Below are positions 57,968 to 64,000 of a stretch of 64,000 nucleotides of DNA, one piece after another (positions within the stretch are counted from its first letter, which is position 1; every line of letters begins with the position of its first letter). The notes beneath the pieces were generated by a model, which had not been told where the DNA came from, searched no databases, and saw only the letters and a list, made by a program, of their open reading frames with translations. The stretch covers positions 62,001 through 126,000 of the forward strand of contig JAFEDS010000005.1 in the NCBI GenBank assembly GCA_018241505.1. Direction: 5' to 3'. The DNA comes from Pseudomonadota bacterium. Its GTDB lineage: Bacteria > Pseudomonadota > Gammaproteobacteria > Steroidobacterales > Steroidobacteraceae. The position numbers and the translations under genes were made by a program.

Positions 57968-58429
57968 ATGGCCGACACGATTCACAATACATTCGTCATT
58001 GAGCGCGAGCTGCGTTTTGCACCGGCGGAGGTCTTCGCGGCCTGGTCGTCGAAGAAAGCCAAGGAAAGGTGGTTCGTAGGTCCCGCCGGTTGGAAGGCCC
58101 AGGTTCGCGAACTGGATTTCCGGGTCGGCGGCCACGAAACCCTGGTGGGCCGGCGTCCTGATGGTGGAACGAGCAAGTTCCACGCGCGCTTTCATGAAAT
58201 CGTTCCTGACGAGCGCATCGTGTATGTCTACGACATGTACACCGGGGAAACACGGACTTCTGTTTCGCTGGTAACGATTGCGTTCGCACCGCGTAAAGGC
58301 GGGACACATCTCGCGATCACGGAGCAGGGCGTTTTTCTGGATGGTCACGATGACCCCGGCAGGCGCGAGCACGGGACGAACGTATTGATCGATCAGCTCG
58401 AGCGCTCACTGCAACGTCCGGAAGGCTGA
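57968..58429 (+). CDS. AHSA1/SRPBCC-family protein
   Basis: 153 aa, 5 bases after the GST stop. The START-like fold is seen in VIERELRFAPAEVFAAWSSK, WFVGPAG, LDFRVGGHETLVG and the ending HDDPGRREHGTNVLIDQLE. Such proteins bind hydrophobic ligands and are regularly controlled by the adjacent ArsR. Function beyond ligand binding is unknown. Confidence 0.9.
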   Translation: MADTIHNTFVIERELRFAPAEVFAAWSSKKAKERWFVGPAGWKAQVRELDFRVGGHETLVGRRPDGGTSKFHARFHEIVPDERIVYVYDMYTGETRTSVSLVTIAFAPRKGGTHLAITEQGVFLDGHDDPGRREHGTNVLIDQLERSLQRPEG

Positions 58430-58553
58430 GCTTCTAGCCCCCAAGCCTTGTAGCCTCAACGACATGCGGCTACGATCTTTGCATCACTCCCAAGAAGCGG
58501 CCGCAGAAGATCCATCGGCACCGAGCGCCGCTGGCGATTGAGTGCGGGGGACT

Positions 58554-59636
58554 ATGGATCACATCTGGACGAATCTGAACGGACTGACGCAGTCCGCTAT
58601 CGTCTTCATCACACTCATTGCCATCTTGTTCCACGTGCGTTGGAACCGGCGCAATACGGCGCTCGGTCCCACGTTCCTGACGACTCTCGGAATCTTCTTC
58701 TGCTTTATTGGCATAGCCTGGGGCCTGCTGAATTTCGACCCCACCGACGTCAAGCTCAGCATCCCGCGCCTGCTGGCAGGCATCCGCACCTCCTTCTGGG
58801 CCTCCGTGGCTGGCATCTTCTGGGCGCTCACGATCAAGGCCCGGCTCGCCATCTGGGGCGATGCCAAACTGCACGTCACGGCAACGAACCAGCAGGGCGC
58901 CACCCTCAACGATGTGGCGGAATACCTGGCCAAGCTCAACAGCGCCCTGGCCGGCTCCGAGGACTCGACCCTGCTCGGCCAGATCAAGCTGTTGCGCAGC
59001 GATTCCAACTACCGGCTGGATCGCCTGAATGCCACCTTCGAGGCGTACTCCGAGAAAATTGCCGAGGCCAATTCCCGGGCGCTGCTGCAGGCGCTGCAGT
59101 CCGTGGTGCACGACTTCAATGCCCAGGTGAACGATCAGTTCGGTGAGAACTTCAAACACCTGAATGCGGCGGTCGAGAAGCTGGTCACCTGGCAGGCACA
59201 CTACGGCGAACAGTTGTCGACACTGATTGCGCAGGAGACCGAAATACGCCAGTCCATGACCGAAGCCGCGTCGCGCTTCACCGAGGTCGTGCGCCGGTCG
59301 CAGGAATTCACGGAGATTGTCCAGTCCCTGCGGCGCCTGCTGGTGGCGCTCAATACGGAAAAGGAGCAGTTGAATTTTTCGCTGTCCACACTGGGTGAAT
59401 TGATCAATCACGCCGCCAAGGGCCTGCCGACCCTGGAGCAGAACATCACGGCCATGACCCGCCAGGTCGAGCAGGGCGTGCGGGCGAACCAGGATGCCAT
59501 GACGGCTATTCTCAAAAACGCCGCACAGTCCATCCAGACTCACAACCAGCAGCTCACCTCTTTGTTGGCGGCGGCCATTGCCGATGCCAACAAGGACCTC
59601 ACTGAATCCCTGGGACGCCGCGCCCGCGGCGGATAA
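58554..59636 (+). CDS. ZorA-like MotA/TolQ/ExbB-family stator protein
   Basis: 360 aa from ATG 58554 with GGGGG upstream. About four hydrophobic segments in the first 100 residues (AIVFITLIAILFHV, TTLGIFFCFIGIAWGLLNF, ASVAGIFWALTIKARLAI) include the PRLLAGIRTSFWASVAGI channel segment. A 230-residue helical tail follows (residues about 130-360). This resembles ZorA but with a shorter tail, and it is paired one base upstream of a ZorB-like gene. No ZorC, ZorD or ZorE gene follows, so the pair is best called a proton-driven stator unit of unknown job. Confidence 0.75.
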   Translation: MDHIWTNLNGLTQSAIVFITLIAILFHVRWNRRNTALGPTFLTTLGIFFCFIGIAWGLLNFDPTDVKLSIPRLLAGIRTSFWASVAGIFWALTIKARLAIWGDAKLHVTATNQQGATLNDVAEYLAKLNSALAGSEDSTLLGQIKLLRSDSNYRLDRLNATFEAYSEKIAEANSRALLQALQSVVHDFNAQVNDQFGENFKHLNAAVEKLVTWQAHYGEQLSTLIAQETEIRQSMTEAASRFTEVVRRSQEFTEIVQSLRRLLVALNTEKEQLNFSLSTLGELINHAAKGLPTLEQNITAMTRQVEQGVRANQDAMTAILKNAAQSIQTHNQQLTSLLAAAIADANKDLTESLGRRARGG

Positions 59637-59637
59637 G

Positions 59638-60345
59638 ATGGAAGAAACCACCACCAGCGCGGTCGGCGAGGAAAGCCACTGGATTCCGCTCACCGACCTC
59701 ATGACCGGCCTCATGGTCATTTTCCTGTTGATTGCGGTGTCGTACATGATGCAGGTGGAGGCGGATGCGGCACGCATCAAGAACGTCGCCATCGCCTACA
59801 GTGAAATCAAGGATGCCCTGTTCGAGGATCTCAACCGGGAATTCAGCGCCGATCTGCCCAAGTGGAAGGCGCAACTGCTGAAGACCGATCTCACTATCCG
59901 CTTCTCCGAGCCCGAGGTGCTGTTCGCGCCCGGCAGCAGCGAGCTCAAGCCCGAATTCCAGGCCATTCTGCAGGACTTCTTTCCGCGCTACGTGCGCATT
60001 CTGACTTCCAAGAAATACCGCGACTCCATCAGCGAAGTGCGCATCGAGGGTCACACCTCATCGGCCTGGAACGGCAGTACCTCCCCCGACCAGGCGTACT
60101 TTCTGAATATGGAATTGTCTCAGGCCCGCACGCGATCGACCTTGGCGTATGTCATGAGCCTGCCTGCGGACCGGGAGCAGCTTGCGTGGCTGCGCCGCTA
60201 CGTAACCGCGAACGGGCTGTCCTCATCCCGCCTGATTGTTGACAGCAAGGGCGAGGAGGATGTCGCCCGTTCACGCCGCGTTGAGTTCAGAGTTCGCACG
60301 GACGCCGAGACCCGCCTCGCCAATATCCTCGAAGTCACCAAATAA
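59638..60345 (+). CDS. ZorB-like OmpA/MotB-family protein
   Basis: 235 aa from ATG 59638. One transmembrane helix (about 16-42, PLTDLMTGLMVIFLLIAVSY) carries the Asp (in LTDLMTG) that conducts protons in MotB/ZorB proteins. A helical linker leads to an OmpA C-terminal peptidoglycan-binding domain (FAPGSSELKPEFQAILQDFF, IRIEGH-type SEVRIEGHTSSAWNG, SQARTRSTLAYV, RSRRVEFRV). With the preceding gene it forms an inner-membrane stator anchored to the wall. Confidence 0.85.
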   Translation: MEETTTSAVGEESHWIPLTDLMTGLMVIFLLIAVSYMMQVEADAARIKNVAIAYSEIKDALFEDLNREFSADLPKWKAQLLKTDLTIRFSEPEVLFAPGSSELKPEFQAILQDFFPRYVRILTSKKYRDSISEVRIEGHTSSAWNGSTSPDQAYFLNMELSQARTRSTLAYVMSLPADREQLAWLRRYVTANGLSSSRLIVDSKGEEDVARSRRVEFRVRTDAETRLANILEVTK

Positions 60346-60369
60346 CACTGACTCCAGCCATGGATCTCA

Positions 60370-60477
60370 CTCACCCATAGGGATGCAGGCCCGCACTATT
60401 TCGCTGTCACCGCGGTCAATGCGGATGCAGTGGAGAGTGCGCCGACGGCGGTATCAGTGACGAGCTTTGAGCGCTAG
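60370..60477 (+). pseudogene. Orphan C-terminal end of a fibronectin type III domain
   Basis: The frame HYFAVTAVNADAVESAPTAV then SVTSFER and TAG is the last strands of an FN3 domain (Y-F-A-V-T-A-V-N signature). There is no start, ribosome site or upstream domain, and the region before it is the end of the ZorB-like gene. It is the tail of a lost cell-surface or chitinase-type gene. The stop overlaps the acetamidase stop. Confidence 0.55.
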
Positions 60478-61466
60478 CGGCCCTTGAAAATACTCTTGGG
60501 CAGGCGCACATGGACGCCCAGGTTGGGCTTGTCCACGAGCTGAGTGACCGCCACATTGCCGGCGACACTGACAAGCCGATAGGCCTGGTGGCGGCTCAGC
60601 TTTTTCTGCGCCACCAGAAAGTCGATCATTTCCTGGATCGCGCCTTGGGTTGCCACGGCCAGGTCGGGATCCGTGGCCATGCTGATGTAGTCCGTGGGCG
60701 TTTCAGCCCTTGGCCAGGTGAGCTTCATATCCTTGCGAACGGTCAGTTGCAGGCGCCCGCGCAACGAGGTCTCAATGGCGGTCTGGTCGACCTCGCCGTC
60801 GCCCTGGGCTGCGTGGCCATCGCCGATTTCAAACAGCGCACCCGGGGCAAACACCGGGATGTACAAAGTGCTGCCGGCGGTGAGCTCGCGATTGTCGAGA
60901 TTGCCCGCGTGGCGGCCGGGGGGATTGCTGCTGACCCGTCCGGATTCGGGTGGGGGTGCCACTCCCATGCTGCCGAAGAAAGGATGCAGGGGAATTACGA
61001 TGCCCGGCAGAAATTCAGCACTCATGTGGGTGCGGTCCAGGGTCAGGATCTTGAACGGCGCGTCGGCCTCGCAGTTCTGCGGCAGGTAACCCTTGCAGCC
61101 GTTGTAGCCATAGTCCAGGGGCAAGGAGATCGACAGGATCTTCACCTCGAGGACATCGCCGGGCTGCGCACCTTCGACATACACGGGGCCGGTCAGGATG
61201 TGTCCGCCGGGACCTTTGCGCTCGCCCGTGACCTGCGCCTCTATATCCTTCAGGGATTGTTGAATCTTGTTGTCGGGGACACCGGCTTTCGCCAATCCGG
61301 TTGGAGAGTTGGTGAGCAAAGTGTCGACATCGATGATATCGCCCGAGGGAATGCGCAGGACGGGCGCGGCAGCCGCCCAGTAGTAACCGACCGCAACGGT
61401 CGATGGGGTCGCTTCCAAACGGTGCACCGCCGCGGCGGCCACCAGTGCCAAGACTGTAATGCTCAT
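60474..61466 (-). CDS. Acetamidase/formamidase (FmdA/AmdA family), exported
   Basis: 330 aa from ATG 61466. The first about 20 residues are a signal-like hydrophobic stretch (ITVLALVAAAAVHRLEAT). The amidase beta-sandwich follows: GPVYVEGAQPGDVLEVKILS, PFFGSMGVAPPPE, GRHAGNLDNRELTAGSTLYI, FEIGDGHAAQGDGEV with the zinc/active-site residues. It hydrolyses short amides to acid and ammonia. Its start overlaps the stop of the glycosyltransferase gene, so the two are co-transcribed though unrelated in function. Confidence 0.88.
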   Translation of the reverse strand: MSITVLALVAAAAVHRLEATPSTVAVGYYWAAAAPVLRIPSGDIIDVDTLLTNSPTGLAKAGVPDNKIQQSLKDIEAQVTGERKGPGGHILTGPVYVEGAQPGDVLEVKILSISLPLDYGYNGCKGYLPQNCEADAPFKILTLDRTHMSAEFLPGIVIPLHPFFGSMGVAPPPESGRVSSNPPGRHAGNLDNRELTAGSTLYIPVFAPGALFEIGDGHAAQGDGEVDQTAIETSLRGRLQLTVRKDMKLTWPRAETPTDYISMATDPDLAVATQGAIQEMIDFLVAQKKLSRHQAYRLVSVAGNVAVTQLVDKPNLGVHVRLPKSIFKGR

Positions 61467-62551
61467 CCTTGCTCCAGTGCGATAGTCAACGCATTCCGGA
61501 CCAACGCGTCCGGGCGCAGATAGTCACGATAGTAGGCGGCGTTACTTTGCATCAGCCGCTGTCGGAGCGCCACATCTTCAATCAGGCGGACCGCACCGTT
61601 GAGGCACTCCTCGGGCGAGGTGAACTCGATGTAGTTCCTGCCTGGAGCAAACGTTCCCGGAACGTCGTACACCAGGCGCTCGGACAGGATGGCCTTGGAG
61701 AAGGCAACATACTCGGCCAGTTTCCAACCGGTGGAACCGTGCAGGCCCGTGGTTGCGACGCAAATGGGAAACGAGCCCAACGTACGCAGGTACTGGGCCT
61801 GCGAGGTGGATTCGTGCGCAACCACCAGGTCCGGATACTGTTCCGTGGCAAAGCGGCTCGGGCTGAAACCGCCCGTGAACCGGGGCCCGAGCGCGTCCTT
61901 CAACAACCTAATACAGCGCGCACGGGTTTCGTTGATGAAGATGCGGTCGTCGATCTTTTCCTGGTTCCGCGCCGGATCGTCGTAGGGATCGTAAGCGGCG
62001 ACCAGAAACAGTACGTTAGGATCGGCGCGCAGGTTCGGGGCCGCTTGCATCATCCGCAGCCGCGGATGGAATCCAAACCGGTTGTTGATATCGAGGGCTT
62101 GCTTGAACCCGCCCAGCGTCGCCCGCGACAGGCCCGTCAGGGACAGTGCACGCCGGGCCGCGAAGAGGTCAACCACATCCGGCAGCACCCGATAGTTCAG
62201 GCCGAGGGGCAGGACCCTGGCGCGCTGTTCGGGCGGCAGCGAGTTGACGACAGTCGGCAGCCAGGAGCGCTTGAAGTAGAGGTGACAGCGGTCCAGCTCA
62301 CTCAGTGCCAGCTCTTCGGCGTCGTGCGTATCGAAGTGGAGCCGAAGCTTGCCGCCGACGAGGACATCCAGGTGTGCGTGCCCGGCATCGCGCAGGTGTG
62401 GAGCATCGCTTGCGTAGACGACGGGGGAGCGGCGCCGCTCCTGCGAGAGATGCAGGAATCCGCTTCGATGCAACAGTCGGAAGCCGGTGTAGAGCTGCTG
62501 AATATGGGGGCTCGCCGACTGGTAAAACAGCCGGCACGCGATCGCTGACAA
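61463..62551 (-). CDS. Glycosyltransferase-like protein
   Basis: 362 aa from TTG 62551 with GGAG upstream. The C-terminal part carries GT-B family features: GLHGSTGWKLAEYVAFSKAI (the donor-binding E in KLAEYVAFSK), and SPEECLNGAVRLIEDVALRQ. The N-terminal part has no clear family. It probably transfers a sugar in surface polysaccharide or O-antigen synthesis, in line with the DUF707 and flippase genes next door. Confidence 0.72.
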   Translation of the reverse strand: MSAIACRLFYQSASPHIQQLYTGFRLLHRSGFLHLSQERRRSPVVYASDAPHLRDAGHAHLDVLVGGKLRLHFDTHDAEELALSELDRCHLYFKRSWLPTVVNSLPPEQRARVLPLGLNYRVLPDVVDLFAARRALSLTGLSRATLGGFKQALDINNRFGFHPRLRMMQAAPNLRADPNVLFLVAAYDPYDDPARNQEKIDDRIFINETRARCIRLLKDALGPRFTGGFSPSRFATEQYPDLVVAHESTSQAQYLRTLGSFPICVATTGLHGSTGWKLAEYVAFSKAILSERLVYDVPGTFAPGRNYIEFTSPEECLNGAVRLIEDVALRQRLMQSNAAYYRDYLRPDALVRNALTIALEQG

Positions 62552-62682
62552 TACGGACTCCCGTGATCTACTGCCCAGTTGAGGTCATCTGCGCGCGTAT
62601 GTGAGCGCAATCCGCTCTATACTGCCGGCCCCGGGGACCGCATACCGATTATGTCGTGATGGGGATTCATTAAAATAAACCC

Positions 62683-63531
62683 ATGGAACTGACTGCAGCG
62701 AGTACATCGGGATCCCAGTCGAAACATCTCGTCTTTACCTCGGCCGGCAACCGTTCAAACCTGCGGAACTGGCTGCAAGGGCGGCGCGATTTCGATTTGT
62801 GGACAGTGTACTACGGCGATCGCGCCGGAATGTTCCAGGACGTGTCGGATCTTTACCTGCCCCGCAAGGGGGCGAAGTTTCAGAACCTGCATTACTGCTA
62901 TGGGCAGTGGCCTGAGCGGTTCGCCCGCTATGAGGCCGTGATGGTGATGGATGATGACATTGTGATCGATGCCGCGGGCATTACGCGCCTGTTCGAAATC
63001 CGTCGCGAGCGCGACTTGTGGGCGCTGCAGCCGGCCTTCCGCCTGTCGGGGAAGGTCAGTTGGCCGATCACCGCCGTGCACCCCACGGCCAAGCTCAGGT
63101 ATACCAATTTTGTGGAAATGGCCTGCCCCCTGTTCCGGCGCGACAAGCTCGACGCCTTCATGCGTGTCTACGACCCGGAGCTGGTCGGCTACGGGACGGA
63201 CTGGTGGTTCCTGCATACCCTGGGTGCTGACCTGGACAAGCGCGTTGCGGTTGTTGATGAAGTCACCTGTGTGAACCCCTACGACAAGAACAAAGGCAAG
63301 GGCGGCCGCGAAATCGACACAGTCCAGACTCACCAGATGCGTAAGGAAGTCTGGGACCGGATGAAGACCCTTTACGCACTCAACGAGCAGGGCCGGGTGC
63401 AGCTCGAGTTCGGGCGGATCAAGAAATCGCCCCTGGGTGCGCTCTCGGGCCTGCTGAGCAACTTTCCCGCCTGGGCGTACCTCAGCGCCAAGACCCTGGC
63501 GCGGCGCATGGGTCTGCGCGGACGAAGCTGA
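62683..63531 (+). CDS. DUF707-family glycosyltransferase-like protein
   Basis: 282 aa. The text LVFTSAGNRSNLRNWLQGRR, YEAVMVMDDDIVIDAAGITR (with an acidic DDD cluster as in metal-binding GT-A enzymes) and VGYGTDWWFLHTLGADLDKR then VAVVDEV is that of DUF707. It is divergent from the previous glycosyltransferase and directly followed by a flippase gene, so a role in polysaccharide assembly is likely. Confidence 0.82.
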   Translation: MELTAASTSGSQSKHLVFTSAGNRSNLRNWLQGRRDFDLWTVYYGDRAGMFQDVSDLYLPRKGAKFQNLHYCYGQWPERFARYEAVMVMDDDIVIDAAGITRLFEIRRERDLWALQPAFRLSGKVSWPITAVHPTAKLRYTNFVEMACPLFRRDKLDAFMRVYDPELVGYGTDWWFLHTLGADLDKRVAVVDEVTCVNPYDKNKGKGGREIDTVQTHQMRKEVWDRMKTLYALNEQGRVQLEFGRIKKSPLGALSGLLSNFPAWAYLSAKTLARRMGLRGRS

Positions 63532-63536
63532 TTCAA

Positions 63537-64000
63537 ATGGACGCACCTATTTATACCGGCGGCCGGGCGCGCCGCTCTCTGATCGATACTGTCGCCTTTC
63601 GCCTGGTCTCGCAGATCACGACCCCGCTCGCCCTGGTTGTCCAGGTTCGCGGCATGACCGAGAAGGACTTCGGTGTCTACAGCCTGTTGTATACATTCAT
63701 TCCCGTCATCGGCACGCTGCTGTCGCTCGGTCTCGAGCAGGTCATGCAGCGCTACCAGCCGGAATATCTGCGTGCCGGCAACAAGAAGGGCGCCGCCTGG
63801 CTGATGCGTTGGATCGCCCTGGGGCGGCTGTCGACCAACATACTGCTGGTCTGTGTCGTGCTGTTAGGTTGGAACCTGGTCGCGCCGTTGTTCAAGCTCA
63901 CGCCGTACCGCGGTACCTTCGCGTTGTTTTCCCTGTTGATCCTGATCCAGTTCCAGTCGCGCATCCTGCAGCTCGCGCTCGCGTCCCACATGATGCATCG
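63537..64000 (+). CDS. Polysaccharide flippase/oligosaccharide exporter (Wzx/MOP type), cut by window edge
   Basis: 154 codons are visible from ATG 63537, 5 bases after the DUF707 stop. The text LIDTVAFRLVSQITTPLALV, GMTEKDFGVYSLLYTFIPVI, then LSLGLEQVMQRYQPEYLRAG is the N-terminal helical region of Wzx-like flippases. The remaining helices lie outside the window. It would move lipid-linked sugars across the inner membrane. Confidence 0.8.
   Translation, partial: MDAPIYTGGRARRSLIDTVAFRLVSQITTPLALVVQVRGMTEKDFGVYSLLYTFIPVIGTLLSLGLEQVMQRYQPEYLRAGNKKGAAWLMRWIALGRLSTNILLVCVVLLGWNLVAPLFKLTPYRGTFALFSLLILIQFQSRILQLALASHMMH

Noticed and set aside
58554-60345. A complete Zorya defence system
   Set aside because: Only ZorA/ZorB-like genes are present. 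The following genes are an FN3 remnant and an acetamidase on the other strand, with no ZorC, ZorD or ZorE.
1-64000. Insertion sequences or rRNA genes
   Set aside because: No transposase motifs, terminal inverted repeats with target duplications, or rRNA segments were recognised on either strand.

Overview
The window reads as a GC-rich proteobacterial chromosome, plausibly a gammaproteobacterium. The grounds are a TonB-dependent receptor, a PQQ/heme c periplasmic dehydrogenase, tRNA genes with encoded CCA, P4-type integrases and no Gram-positive features. Assignment below phylum is inference. No rRNA, CRISPR array or transposase was seen.

Positions 1-24850 hold a large catabolic cluster: a TetR regulator (cut by the left edge), five SDR oxidoreductases, a MaoC hydratase, three Rieske oxygenase alpha subunits, a complete E1alpha/E1beta/E2 2-oxoacid-dehydrogenase-type set (no E3), a polyvinyl-alcohol-dehydrogenase-like quinoprotein, two ABM monooxygenase-like proteins, an acyl-CoA ligase, an acyl-CoA dehydrogenase, a type III CoA-transferase, a TonB receptor, an HMG-CoA-synthase-like/DUF35 fusion beside an SCP2-type thiolase, a ThuA-like protein and a VOC protein. 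Three promoters (2730, 12359, 17311) carry the same operator palindrome just upstream of, or overlapping, the -35, with the -10 at a fixed distance, so one regulator probably controls the whole set. The gene content suggests uptake, hydroxylation, CoA activation and C-C cleavage of a hydrophobic cyclic compound (terpenoid- or steroid-like); the substrate is not readable from sequence.

Positions 24847-30128 are ordinary accessory/housekeeping genes: a hypothetical protein, a basic coiled-coil protein with two DnaA boxes upstream, a GGDEF cyclase, a GH39 glycosidase, a membrane-anchored histidine phosphatase and a PrxQ-type peroxiredoxin.

A tRNA-Ala(CGC) gene at 30202 has taken two tandem integrations. 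Its 3' end is repeated as a 22-bp direct repeat at 47178, and a 12-bp piece recurs at 52666. Element 1 (about 16.9 kb) has integrase, an AlpA-like regulator, an HTH replication-type gene whose coding region contains phased iteron-like repeats followed by an A+T-rich stretch (a lambda-O-like origin), a small-terminase-like protein, a large terminase and a tail-hub-like protein, but no portal, capsid or lysis genes. It looks like a phage satellite or decayed prophage. Its right half carries cargo: an XRE regulator, a HEPN-type protein, a small membrane protein, a trypsin-like protease and an antitoxin-like protein. Element 2 (about 5.5 kb) has its own integrase reading across the shared att site, broken primase pieces in opposite orientations, a RuvC-like resolvase, a phage spike fragment and a HigBA pair.

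Positions 53121-64000 return to chromosome: an ANTAR regulator, a GNAT acetyltransferase, a DUF2189 membrane protein, tRNA-Arg(CCT), a NYN-domain protein, an ArsR/GST/AHSA1 operon, a two-gene ZorA/ZorB-like stator pair without the rest of a Zorya system, an acetamidase, and surface-polysaccharide genes running off the right edge.
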